In this document: one piece after another, positions 22,100-34,018 of the stretch | Layout of the letters: each line of letters begins with the position of its first letter | How positions within the stretch are numbered: position 1 is the first letter of the stretch | DNA from: Dioszegia crocea | Taxonomy: Eukaryota > Basidiomycota > Tremellomycetes > Tremellales > Bulleribasidiaceae | NCBI GenBank assembly: GCA_001600615.1 | Contig: BCKK01000001.1 | Location: forward strand, 1,527,082 to 1,591,081 | Length of the DNA stretch: 64,000 nt | Direction of reading: 5' to 3' | Made by a program: the position numbers and the translations under genes | The notes under the pieces: model-generated | Databases searched by the model: none | What the model saw: only the letters and a program-made list of their open reading frames with translations | Told to the model about the DNA's origin: nothing

Positions 22100-22289
22100 T
22101 GGGAAGATGGAGGAGAAGTGGCGGTCATGGTTGAAGGAAGACTTGATTACACCTCTTCGCCTTACGCTGGAAAGTACCCCACCCTAGACTATTTAGAATG
22201 GTATGCAGAGGAGAATCATTACCGGCAAGCACCGCGAAATGTTGAGCGAACCCATTAATACATCTCTTCTTCCTGCCCACACCCTCCGC

Positions 22290-23259
22290 CTAGTCCCTCT
22301 TCAATGGCATGCTAATGAGGAACGTCTTCTCTCCCTTGCCCTCTCCCATACTGCCGAGCTCCTCCACCAGCATGCCCTGCGGTAGCTGGCCCTCTCCTAG
22401 CAGATCCGCAGTCTCCCTCCCCTCCTTCATGACGACGTACATCTCGAGCCCATCTCCGACCTCGATATGTCGCTCAGTAGCCGATGTGAACGAATCCACC
22501 ACCAGTCCCAGGACGGTAGCGAGGGGTAGTCGACCGGGAACGAAGGGCTCGGCTCCTGGTGCGGACGTTTGGTTTTTGAAGTAAATTTGATTATCGAGGA
22601 AAGGTTGAACGAGGGATTGGGCAGCACCGGCGGCTCGGCACGCTTCGCGCTCGTATGACCCCACTGGGTCAAAGGAGTATACAGCTCCAGTTCCGTCCTC
22701 TTCAATCCCACCGAGGATATTGTAGACGTAGTAAGGGAAGAATCGGCGGCCGTAGAGCATTGTCTGAATCATTCGAGCGATGGCTTTCAGGCCCATGGGT
22801 TTGTGGTGGGCGTGCTCGTACCACTACGTCTGTCAGTTTCTGCCTATGTTCTGCATAGGATGGCCAACTCACCTCTAGCCTCTGCTTGACTCGCTTGACA
22901 AAGTTCTTGCCATCGGCAGCGAAGCCGTTCGTCGCCAGTGTGGCATTGTCGGTTCTGACGAGTAAGCTCTGTTGTCCCTCGAGGCAACAATTTAACTTAC
23001 AATTGCCACACCTTCCTAGCGTATCTAGTCTGGATACTGTATCCTTCAGACTGCCTAGTATCTCCGGCAATAACAGCAAAGTCTGCTCCGGCAATAGCAA
23101 GGATACTTCCTCCATTATCAGAGTAAGGGCTGAAGCGGCTGATGATCGTCAGAGAAAGCTTCACAACTTTACAACGACCGATGCGATTTAGACTCACTGT
23201 TCGACAGGAGCTGAAGTAGGCTCGTGTGCGTATGCTGGTCGCTGATCGAAGAGTGCCAT
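22290..23259 (-). CDS. PRE7: 20S proteasome subunit beta6 (Pre7/C5)
   Basis: Exons on the minus strand: 23259-23198, 23138-23001, 22954-22873 and 22823-22290; 271 residues. Conserved stretches: [44 protein letters not shown], and the C-terminal [17 protein letters not shown] with [10 protein letters not shown]. Beta6 is a non-catalytic structural subunit of the proteolytic core. The mature threonine nucleophile of active beta subunits is absent, as expected. It has about 25-30 extra residues versus the yeast protein. Divergent from PRM1 with 487 bp between starts. Confidence 0.96.
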
Positions 23260-23746
23260 GATGATTAGTGTATATAGGGATGTTGGTCGAATCTAATAGT
23301 GGTCCCAAGGGCATCCTGGTGACGCTCAAGCTCACTCACGCTGGCGCGTACAGCCACGTGGGACTGGACGGCGATCACCGAGATGAGGAATGCGGATTTA
23401 CTCCCGCGTGAACCCCCTTCCTTTGGACGCGTTTCAGAATTGACATTCTCATCTCGTCTCGGTTTTGTTCTCTTTCTGCGGTCGTACTTTTGTTCGGTGT
23501 ACAGCTGAAAAGACGCATACTCGAGGGACAATAGCTGATCGATCTGAAACACGAAATATGGGATGACGAAGTGGCGCTCTTTGACCCCTATCATGCCACA
23601 GGGCGGCGGGCTGGGTGTTGCTGTGGATACGATGTTGAGCTGTCTGCCACTGACATCCCACTCTCTCTTCACATCCGCACTTCTCTCCATCTATCTCATA
23701 TCGCACTCTCATCTCACTCATACCTTACTCCTGCGCCTCACTACAG
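23260..23746. other. Divergent promoter region PRE7 / PRM1
   Basis: A 487 bp gap between two head-to-head genes. The PRM1 side is strongly pyrimidine-rich (CACTCTCATCTC-like runs). No specific element, such as a proteasome control site, was recognised. Confidence 0.5.
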
Positions 23747-26700
23747 ATGTCAAACGCCAACTTCCTCGCCCCACCCAGGGCATTCCACGAGAACCCGGAC
23801 CACATCGTTCCTCTCACACCTCCCTCTCGGCCTCCATTCGGTCACTACAACTCTACGACCTCTCTACCCCACACCTCGGCCGATGTGGGCCGTTATAGAT
23901 CCCCTCCACCACTGGCTGCCGCTCCCATGCCGTCCGAAACCACCCCATCGGGAACCCGTCTCCGTCCGCATCTCACCCTCGGCCCACGATTGCTCCTAAC
24001 ATCCCTCTCGCCCGCTCTCATCCCCCTCATCCTCACTATTGCCCACCTCATTGCCAATCGATCATCTACGACCGACATGGCCAACTCACTCCGGTCCAGC
24101 ATGCTTTCCGCTTGCTCCGGCCTCGCAAAGGGCGCAGCTACCCTTCAGACACTGCCGCGATACCTCGCCATGCAGACGAATGAGGAGATGGTTCGAGGTG
24201 CCCAGGCAACTATTAGGGGAATCGGCAGTGTCTTGATGGACGTCGTGACGGTTGTGGAGGTTGTCGTGATTTTTATGCTGGACACATATCGGAGCTTGCT
24301 CATGTGCACGATTGAGCTTGCAGTCAGGGGGACGTTGGAGTTGATGATTGGTGCTGTCAAAGGCGTGAGTCTCTCTGCCTACTGTTGGAGGATGCCCAAC
24401 TCAAGCTGACATGACAGATCACTGCCGGGATCACTACCAGCCTGAATGCTGTGAGGACCAATATCCAAGGCGACATCGCATCGGCAAACAAATTCATCCA
24501 GGACGCTGCTAGCAAATTGAACGTGAGTGCCTATCTCTCCTCCTTTTGCCGCCCATAGCTGACACATTAAGACCGCGACCAGCTTGATCGGCGTCACCAT
24601 TTCCATTCCCCAATTCTCCATCCCCTCCTTATCCGGCCTGCAGGACGTCAAAGTCTCGACCGAATTCCAGGACTCTCTCGTCAAGCTCAACTCCACCATT
24701 CCCTCTCTCAGCGCCCTCCGGGAGAAGCTCGAAGATCTCATTGAAAAGCCCTTCAATCTTTTGAAGGCAGAGATGAACACTACCCGCCTCGAACTTGCCG
24801 CTTCATTCAACACATCCATGCTGCCCACTCCATCCCTATCTTCCCTCTCTGCCAACAGCGCCAAAGAGCTGGAAGCGGAGCTCTGTGGGAATCTCGATAC
24901 CAGCCTGGTGGACGATACGGCGAATGCTTTGCAAAAGCTGGCAAATGTCTCCATCGGGTTGATGATCCTCGCGCTCTTTCTTGTGTGGGCGAGTTTGTGT
25001 ATCTGGGAATGGAGGCGATGGCGGGCGATGAAGGATACGGTGGAGTTGATTGATGATGAGTGGGAAAGGGAGGGGAGGGCGGATGCTTGGCGAGCAGTCG
25101 CGATTGTCGAGAATCCTGTTTTGGAGAAATATGGGTCGCCCGTCCTTAGGCGTTTAACAAGGAGCGAGAGGACAAGAGTAAATGTCAGATGGTATTGTGA
25201 GTCACCCTCTTCTGTATCCTCCATCGGCCGATAAGCTGACATGCACAGTGGCCTATCTGTCCCATCCTACATGTCTCGCCCTCTTCTTCATTGCGAGTAT
25301 CGGTTTCCTCTCCCTCCAATTCCAACTTCTTGCCCTAGATGGCATCAAGAACCACGCTCGAGCGAACGCCAATGCCACCGTTGCCGCATCGACAAATTCC
25401 TTATCTACCAAATTAAACGCCATGGCTGTCAATGCAAGTCAACAGTATGCTACCGACTACAACCTCGTCATCGCCGGCTACCAACAGCGGATCGACAACG
25501 AGCTATTTGGGAAATGGGTGAATACCACAGGTGTCGCTTTAAATGCTACCATGGTGGAATTCTACGATGACATCGAAAGTGGTAAGTTGGCATTTAGCAA
25601 TTTCGATCTCTAGCTGACTAATCAGTAATCATGAAAGCTTTCGGCGGCACGGTACTGTACAACCCCATCAACACATTCATGTACTGCATCCTCGGTTCGA
25701 AGATCGACTCCCTCTCCGCCGCCCTCACCTGGCTCCGCGACCATGGTCACATCACCCTTCCCACCCTACCCGCCAATGTCCTCCTTCTCTCACCTGCAGC
25801 CATGGCAGAGATGACTGGCCCAATCTCCGCCGCTGCCGTCGGCTCGGGTTCGGGCGATCAGGACGAGGGCATCGTAGGCGACCTCATCCGTCATTTCCAG
25901 AAGGCTATCGAATACGAGCGGAACTTTTACGCTATCCTCCTTGGCGTCTGGCTGGGCTTCGCTCTCGTTGGGCTGCTCGTGGTTGCGTGGAACTCTGGTG
26001 GTGAGGGGAGATACAGAGCCTGGAGGGGGGAGAGGGAAGGCGACGGCCGGTCCCAGGCCGGGAATGGGCAAGGGATATCGGAGAAGGCTGCGTGGCCCTG
26101 GATGAAGGAGAAGACGCCGCTGTACGACGAGCACACCGAGCAGCAATTCCGCGGTACTGCTCCTCCAACTCCCCACATCGGTCAACAAAGCTTTATCGAC
26201 TATAACGATAAGGAAGGAAACCGCTCTCGCCCCCTCAACACTCGTAAATCTACCTTTGGCAGTCTAGCCTCCCTCATGGCGCCCGGCGAACGATTCCTTA
26301 ACTTTGGCGGAAGAAAAACGCCTATGCCGTCGCCTGACGACTCGGACCGGCTCGTTGCCGTAGGCGCGTCGTCTGAGGGATATAACAACTTCCGCAGTGG
26401 CAATACCCGTAATATCACTTCGGAGAGGGAACGGCCGCGGTCAGATCTCGAGACTCCCCCTCCATTCTGGGTCAAGCGATTTGCCAGCGAAGGCATCGCG
26501 TCGATCTTCCCTTCCAGGGGTCAGCGACATGGCGAGGCGATGCGGAATGGGGCCGGCGGGATGGGGTCGATCGAGAGGATGAAGAGTGATCAGTCTGTGC
26601 CGCATGGCGGGCAGATCAACTTTAGTCAGGAAGAGGATGAGGACGAGCGATACGAATCTCAACGCTCGGTCTACCCACGGCCCATGTCCCGAGCTTCCAC

Positions 26701-27079
26701 AGTGCATACTGGCAAAGCTATCAAAGTCGCCAAGAACCCTTTCGACAACCCTCCTCCTATGCCCGGCAAGCATGACTCGATAGATATGCTGGACGATAGC
26801 GAGTATACGCATGACGATACTCCGCCAGCGCATGGATACTCTTACGCCAGTGAACCTGAACACGGCTGGCCCGGACGTCTTGGGGACGGGCAACATGGCG
26901 GCGGGCGTACGGGCGCAACGACCCCAGAGACGCCCATGTCTGAGTTGAGCTTTGCGCAGAGTGAGGGCAGAGTGGAGGCGGTACATGTAGGACGGGCGGC
27001 GGAGGCGGGGCTTCTGGGGACGAAAGGAATGAATGAGAGGCGGAGAAGAGAGCCTTTGGACGGGATGGGTAGAATATAA
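23747..27079 (+). CDS. PRM1: Plasma membrane fusion protein Prm1
   Basis: Exons 23747-24364, 24418-24522, 24572-25196, 25249-25581 and 25626-27079; 1044 residues. The first membrane segment is near residue 85 (LLLTSLSPALIPLILTI), the second near 175 (VVEVVVIFMLDTY), and others near 405, 500 and 720. The Prm1 pattern is clear: YLAMQTNEEMVRGAQATIRG, FYDDIESGVIMKAFGGTVLY, NPINTFMYCILGSKI and LTWLRDHGHITLP. A long cytosolic tail (about 300 residues) is polar and Gly/Asp/Arg-rich. Known role: plasma membrane merger during mating in fungi. Regulation by pheromone is known for yeast but no pheromone element is evident here. Confidence 0.95.
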
Positions 27080-27949
27080 GGTTCGGTACCTTGCTGCTTT
27101 GCTATGAATTCGTTTACATGAGCAAGGTGTATTGATAGCGTACGTGTACAGACACTGCTAAGGTTACTGGCCGTGAATCGCGAAGTCTTGTCCTACTCTC
27201 GCCCTACCAGGCGCACACATTCAAATCTCCCTCCGGAACAAGCTGCGACATCTGACCCCGGCCAGCAGGGCCCTGTCTGGATGCGTGCCCGTTGCCACCG
27301 TAGTGGTTCCTGCAGATCATACACTAAAAGCGGCATGAGCCGGACCCGGCCCTCCCAAGCCGAGATTGTCGGCCGTGCCTAGCCGGGACCAAAGTGAAAC
27401 GGCAAGGAATGCTGATTGGAATTACCCCAAGTAGTAAGATATATATCCGGTGACGTCAGATATAAATACCCGAAGTGTCCCGTGATGACCCGTTATGGCA
27501 ATTTTTACAGCTCTGGCCTCATGCCCTCACTTTCTTCCTGCCCTCCCCCAGCCCTTTCTTTTGGGTGGTGGTAAAGGGCTGGCTTGCTATTCATCATTGC
27601 TCGTCACAGATCTATAGATCTCATCGCTCCTTCAGAAAGTGGCGACAGACCACATACACGCGGTGTGTCGAACTCGCTCTTCTGCTTTGTTCCTTTATCG
27701 GCTATTACAATCCCAGCGACACATTCCTTTCATATCTGCTCTCAACAGCTACACGGATAAGATCCTCAAGGATCTATCACTCACGAGTATTGCACACGTA
27801 ACGACCAGTCGGCCAGGGAAGCAACCGCTTAGTCTCTTGCTACTTGCCGCGTACGAAAAGGTGCCATAGAAGGTTCGGGAATTAGGAACTCTGCGCGACT
27901 GCGCCAAAGTTGCAGGGAGGACAAAGCAGGGGAAGTGGGGTTACGCGTA
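27080..27949. other. Upstream region of the C2H2/Zn2Cys6 factor gene
   Basis: A 0.87 kb gap between tandem genes. It contains a CRE-type palindrome and a TATA box (separate entries). About 480 bases lie between that TATA box and the first ATG of the factor gene, suggesting a long leader. Frames inside show no family resemblance. Confidence 0.55.
27451..27468 (+). promoter_or_regulatory. CRE palindrome next to a TATA box
   Basis: TGACGTCA at 27451-27458, followed two bases later by TATAAATA at 27461-27468. The perfect octamer is the consensus for CREB/ATF-type bZIP factors. It sits about 480 bases upstream of the start of the zinc-factor gene and about 370 bases after the PRM1 stop, so it is most likely that gene's core promoter. 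Confidence 0.6.
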
Positions 27950-30900
27950 ATGGCAGGTGATCACAAGTGCCCGGTACGTCTTCTGTCTCAGGTGAAGAGG
28001 AAACACGCTCATGTTGTAGATATGCGACGCGACGTTCACTCGACCACAACATGTCGGAAGACATATGCGGTCACATACCGGAGATAGGCCATATGTCTGC
28101 AAGGAGTGTCCTTTCAGCTTTGCCAGGAGGTGAGTCTTCGCCTGGGATCGGACCTTATCGCCTCGGCCCAGCCTACAACTGACACATCAGTGATCTTCTC
28201 TCTCGGCATGTAAACAAAACTCATCGACCGCCGGACGAGCCGCTCCCACCCAAGCAAAAGCGGACACGGCGAAAGTCAATGGGATCAACGTTAGATGGAC
28301 GACCTTTGCTCCAGCCTGCAGCTGGTAGGCCGGGCAGATCAAACTCAGTCACCTTTGCTCCGGGCTCTCAACACCCATCTTTCCTCCCTGGTCCATCATC
28401 CAACATGGCGCCTCCTCACACCGGTTCCCATACCCCCCTCTACAGTGTACAGGCACTGCCTTCTTCCGCCTACAATCTAGCTGGGCCGAGCAGCTATACT
28501 CCTGCTGCTCCCGTGAGTCAGGGGTACGCACCTGGAATGTACGCGCAAGCTGTGGCACCCAGCTTTGTCAATCCCTTCGCCTCTGTCACTTCCCAACAAA
28601 CCACAATATCGACGGTCAATCCACTGTTTGCTTCTCATCCAATGGTGAATATTGCAAGTCCGGAGCAAGGATCGACATCGAGCGGCATGACGAGGAACCC
28701 TTCAACAGGCTCGTGGCAGGACTCGCCAAATGGGTACTCGGACACGGGATCAAAGAGACGGGCGTGCGATCATTGCAACCACTCAAAGGTTCGATGTGAC
28801 ACCTTGGAGCCTTGCGGTGCGTCTCTCTCATACATCTTTTCGTTCATCTCCGCCTCATGTCGTGACATTTAAGGCGAGAAGCTGACTGATTAGCACGATG
28901 CATCAGCAAGAACTTGTCTTGCGCGTACACCAAAACGCACAAGCAGCGCTCCCCCAATCAGCCTCTCGTCCCTCCTCCCCATCGAGCATCCCATCCCGGC
29001 TACAGCACCTCATCCTCCGTGCTGCAGCTCAACACGAGCTTATCCCCCGATTCCAGCTTCTCCTCTCCGTACTCCACCACCAGCCCCACAAATCTCGCAG
29101 CCTACCCTAGTACCGCATCGCTCCTGCAGCAGCAGAACGAACGCCGGCTATCGGCGGGTGTTCAGCAGTCGGTACTTCGTCCTGCCTTAAGGCAGTCGTT
29201 ACCCGTCAATCCCTATCCCCATACCCCTCCACATAACGACCAGCAACCGTGGCAGGTGTCGGACCATCATCCGCAGTTCCGCGCCAGCTACTCTGGCGGT
29301 ATGACATATGAGCCTAACAGCATGCCGTTGTCCGACAACCACACATACCCCGCTTCTGGTCAATACGGTGATAATCCCTACCAGCCGATGCAGCATCCCC
29401 AGCCGGCGTGGTCTCAATTGGCTGGACAGCAGTATCTGCCCATGCAACCACAGCGGCAGATGTCCACCAGCACCGCAGTGCACAGCGAGCAATCCTCATC
29501 CTCCCCCAGCGGCTTGGTCGTCACTCCGGCGCTCACCACCAACTCCACAAGTCCCCAATCCGAACAACTCCGGGATCACTCGCGCGGGTCAGTCTCCCTT
29601 GGGCAAACGCCACTTGTGTCGGACATGCCGCGCCGCGAGTCGTTCAACGATGCCGGAGGGGCCAAAATGGCGTATGACATGCCGAGTTTGGAAATTCCCG
29701 CACACCCCATGAACCCTGCATATAGCACCAAGATGTTCCCGTCGGCCACTATGGATCTGGCCAGTCACATGGGCTGGAACCCATCTGTTGCCCCTCCCCT
29801 CTCCGCCAACCCTACTTCCATCTCTGCACCCGAGGCACCCGTTGATCAGATGTATCAATTCCGGACCACCGCCTTGGCCCGAAACCAAGATGAGGACGAC
29901 ACGACCGAATCGCAAGCGGGATCTTCCGCCGCGTTATCGTCGTTCCTCGATATGGACGACATGTCGTATCAGCACAACCTCGAATTCAGGCGAAGGGCAA
30001 GCGCGAATGGCGGTGTCTGGGCTACAGCATTCAACAATATGACACTGCACGATTCGGCCGGTAATCCCCTCCTCCAGCCCTCGGGCCTACCCCTTGCCCC
30101 TTCTGGGATGTTCAATCCCCCCCTTGCTCAGCTTGACGCGGCTAAACGGCCCTCATTGTCCGCGATGGGCAATTCGCACGCCGATCCCACTAGCCGAATG
30201 CCGAGCATGTCGGACGTCAAGGATCTTTGGAAGCTCTTCATGACTGATCCCATGACGGGACCTACCCCCTCCAAGGAGAAGTCCAGCTTCCTCGATCTCG
30301 GATACGGGACAGGAGCACAGCCCGTCACTACCCCTCGGCCCAATATGGGTAATCGGACACTGTCAAAATCCAACTCGATGCCCGATCTTAAATCCCCTTC
30401 TCTCAATGGCCAGGCGTTCTTCACACACGCTCGGAATGGTGGTGGCGGAGGAGCGGGACACGAGGGCACTACGCCGATCGCTGCCTTCCCCCCGAATGTT
30501 AATGATGGTAATGGCGGTGGAAGGGTAGGCGGAAATGAAGAGGAGTTGAAAGAGTGGCAGGAAAAGATTAAGCATCGTCAGAATTCATTCTCGATGGCGA
30601 TGCAGCATCCCGGACCGACGGGCAGGCGATCTGCATCAAGAGGGAGCGAGGCGATCATTCGGCCGAATGTCGTTCTGCCCAGTGGCGGGTCAGTCGCTGA
30701 AGAGGCGATTGAATTCCCATTCGACCATACTACCACTCAAACATCTCCAGACACCAATCCCCAGCCACAACTATCCTACGCCGATTATCCACTTCTCCCC
30801 AATACTCAGACCACCATTACCTCATCTTTGGCCTATCCCGAATATGCCAATCGGCCCATGGCGAGTGTTCTCCAGCACAACCAGGCACTTAATCAGACGC

Positions 30901-31382
30901 TGGGACCAGAACGGGCTCCATCATTCGGGATTCACGGTGGTCAGCTATACGAACCCATCGGCGGGGTGACACCCACTGCTGCGAATTTCCCCCGCGTCAT
31001 TTCGCAATACCAACAACAGCTCGCTCAGTTTAACCAGCATGTGGCCGCACCTCCTCTTTCACAATTTACAGCCCGACAACCCCCTATTCCCATCTACGCC
31101 CAGGGCGCAAATGGGCAGGAGATCAATGCGGCGGCGGCAGCGGCGAGTGGGAAGTATACGAGTGCGATTGCGCGGCCGGGGAACAAGAGGTTGGCCAGTC
31201 AGTCTTTGGCTGGTGCCGATGGCAAGAAGGCGAATTTCTTGCTTTTCGATGGAGGGGATGTGGAGGATGAAGTAGACGGGGAAGGAGGAGGTGCGGCAGG
31301 GGATGGGATGATGAGGTATGGGGCGGGTACTGGCGGGGGTGTCTCAGTTTTGCCGGCCGAGTGGCATAAGACGAATGCTTGA
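27950..31382 (+). CDS. Transcription factor with two C2H2 fingers and a Zn2Cys6 cluster
   Basis: Exons 27950-27973, 28020-28129, 28191-28816 and 28894-31382; 1082 residues, in phase. Residues 6-27 form a first C2H2 finger (HKCPICDATFTR, HVGRHMRSH), the linker HTGDRPY leads to a second finger (CKECPFSFARSDLLSRHVNKTH), and a basic patch KQKRTRRKS follows. The binuclear Zn2Cys6 cluster lies near residues 237-264 (RACDHCNHSKVRCDTLEPC, then ARCISKNLSCAY), split by an intron. The rest is Gln/Ser/Pro-rich with a NFLLFDGGD acidic patch at the end. Fungal C2H2 plus C6 proteins are known in ascomycetes; targets are unknown here. Without the small first exon and the intron-split fingers the gene would be annotated as a C6 factor only. 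Confidence 0.9.
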
Positions 31383-31765
31383 TGAGGAGAAACAACAACC
31401 TAAAATTGGGAAAGGGTCGTGTCAATTACTTGGGAGGAGAAGTTGAGGATGAGAAGGGCAGATTGTACTTGTTTCACCACGGGGGCGCGAAATGGAAGCG
31501 GTGTTTTGTATCGAATAGTAGTGCTCTTGTTCCGTATTGTATATAGTCTGAAATAGTTGTGCATAGCATTGAATCGTTTGCGGCATGAAGATTGAGCTCA
31601 GCTCTGATCAGATGCTCATATTTTTAACCTTTTTGCCTAGATAGACAGAGGAACCAGTCCCGTCATCACCCTTTTCCCTAATAACGATCTATATAAACAC
31701 CAGACGAAACATATAGAAGAACGAAAATTATGGACACTACGAAGGAGATCGACGCTGGACACCCA
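31383..31765. other. Convergent intergenic region
   Basis: About 0.38 kb between two convergent 3' ends (zinc factor and DUF1996 gene). It has A/T-rich stretches (31540-31730) consistent with 3' untranslated and polyadenylation sequence. Nothing else is seen. Confidence 0.55.
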
Positions 31766-34018
31766 TCAAGCAAGGGCGGCTTGACGCCTGTTCCGGCGAG
31801 AGATGTGGCTGCGCAGGGTGTCGGACATGTCAGCGGCTTGACGAGCTACAAGGCGCCTCTTCTTGGATCGACTGATAGTCAGTAATCGGCCAAGCAGAAG
31901 ATAGATGGGGAAGCCGGTAGCACTCACCGGCAAGTCTTGGACGTAACAGTCACAGTAGGTGCAGTGGCGGAATGAGTGACGGTAACGGTCGACGAGGCGG
32001 GAGTGGCTACATCGACCAGATGAACATTGCCCAACTCATCCTTGCCTCCCGGAAGGACGGGATTGATCTCAACAGGCGCGTTTGAGTTGGGGGTGACTGA
32101 GGTGGTAGACGGCGTGGTCGCCGGGGCAGCAGCAGGTGTAGTGGCGGGGGTAGTAGCTGGAGTGGTAGGATTGGGCGCTACGACAGGGGTAGAGGTTGTG
32201 GATGGCGCAGCTGAAGAAGCCGAGACCGCTGGCGATGAGGATGACGGAGCGGGAGCGGGAGCCGGTGCAGCTGGTGCATCGACGGAGGGTTTGCCATCAT
32301 TACCCACAAACTTGGCCAACACCTCATCTACCGTCGACACCTTGACGTACTTGGCACTATCCTCCGATCCCCAGACGACAATACTGGATGATCCACCGGG
32401 TTTGGGCGCCATGCCTTGGAAGACTGAAGGTAGGTACCAGCTCGTAAGCTTGTCTTTGGTCGCTTCGGGCAGGGTGAGGGGGATGTTCATTCGTTGCTAT
32501 CATGTTAGCCGAGTGTTGATAGGGAAATGCAGAAGCAACGTACCCAATCTGACCTAAAGAACGAATTTGGCGCTACCATCCCGGGCTTCGCAGGAGCGGC
32601 AGCACAGGTGGGCTTGGTGTCGGGCATGTTGGCCTTCCAGAGGGGGTTGCAGCCGGGGAGGTTTGGCAGAGATTTATACAGACCCACTTCCCTGAAACTG
32701 TCAGCGTGCTATTCCCATCGAACGACGCGGAGGGTCACGTCAACTCACTCGGAAGGAATCTCGCCCTCTAGTCTGCAGTCCCATGCCTGCTCCATGCTGA
32801 CCGTCGGCTTGAATGCGGGGCAGTTCCCAACTGCGTCGCCGACTGTACAGGTGTTGATAGCCTCGTTTAAGACTGCTTGGTCCCACTGTACGCGTTAGCA
32901 ATATCTTCCGATCGATGAGAGGGAACTTACGCCGTTTTGGAAGTCGGCGTGGTAGGCCAATCCGGTCGTGTCTCCATTGGAAAGTACAAGAAGGTCGTCT
33001 TCGTTCCTCCAGGGTTGGTCGGCGGAGAAGAAGTAGTTGTGCTAAGGTGTTAGTTTGGCACACAATCGATGTGAGGAAAGGCAGCTCACCTCGACGAAAA
33101 TGGTTGGGTAGTGAATAGGATGCCTGTCATATTAGTTCGAGTGGTGTGAGGTGCAATGATTGCTGACTTACGATTCGGGACAATGCGCACCAGTCTCGTG
33201 AATCAAGGGATCGGAACCGCTGTAGTGATGGGCCCACATCATGTGAGAGCTGCAATGTAAGCGACAGACGCACGTCGAGGCGCAGAGTAGGAACTTACAA
33301 ATGGTCAGGGCTGTCCACCGAGCCATCCGCTTTTCCGCAGGGAGGGAAGAAAACACCGGTAGTCACGATCGAGCACCCACCAGGGTTGCTGTCCTTCGTC
33401 GGTAGCTTGTTGGTCTGCAGACCGTGGTTGCATGAGATCTTGAGGCCGAATGATCTGGTATCGGTCGCGTTACGCGTCATTGCGGTACCGGTGAGCATTT
33501 TCAAGCCCGGGGGAAAGGGTACGACGTCCTTCGCGGTGTTGAAGTAGTAGATACGGGCAGAGCCGAGCATAGGAGAAAGGGTGTTGTCGGGGTATCGGTA
33601 GTAGAGTTGGCTGACGGTATTAGCCAGGTCGTTGAACAGCTGAAAGGGATAAAGGAGGGTGGAGATGAACTGAGTAAACTTACGGAGCCCAATAGTTCGA
33701 CTTATCGGCTTGGACGTTGACACTACTGCACTTGGACTGGCGCACATCGACTGAAGGGTCCTCTATAGCAAGTCAGCCACTGAAATCGGTATCAGAGTAT
33801 AAACCTTGGAGAAAGTTGAGCTTACGGCTGAATTTCGATCCACCAATGATGTTGTGAACATGCCCAGCAACTACACCCGGATTGACAATCGGATCCATAC
33901 GCGACATAGCCACTGCTATCCCTTCCGATAGAACCCAGTTCTGACCGATGACTGGGCTGACTAGCAGACCAAGGATAGCAAAGGCAAGCCTGAGGTGGGT
34001 GGTTGATTGGCGACCCAT
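31766..34018 (-). CDS. Secreted DUF1996 protein with Ser/Thr/Pro tail
   Basis: Ten exons on the minus strand: 34018-33826, 33762-33684, 33610-33299, 33249-33172, 33123-33090, 33041-32931, 32885-32749, 32691-32544, 32496-31928 and 31871-31766; 588 residues. An N-terminal signal peptide (LAFAILGLLVSPVIG) precedes the DUF1996 domain, recognised from SRMDPIVNPG, GHVHNIIGGSKFS, CGKADGSVDSPDH, MWAHHYSGSDPLIHETG, FVEHNYFFSADQPW and LNIPL-like WQRMNIPLTLP. Between about residues 430 and 530 it becomes Ala/Pro/Ser/Thr-rich, likely O-glycosylated. The last exon encodes a strongly basic tail (SKKRRLVARQ, SHISRRNRRQ). The family's function is not established; it is common in fungal secretomes and several relatives are wall-associated. 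Confidence 0.88.

Noticed and set aside
27475..27801. A 108-codon frame upstream of the zinc-factor gene
   Set aside because: No family match and no codon-pattern support. It lies between the TATA box and the first ATG, so at most it is a leader frame.
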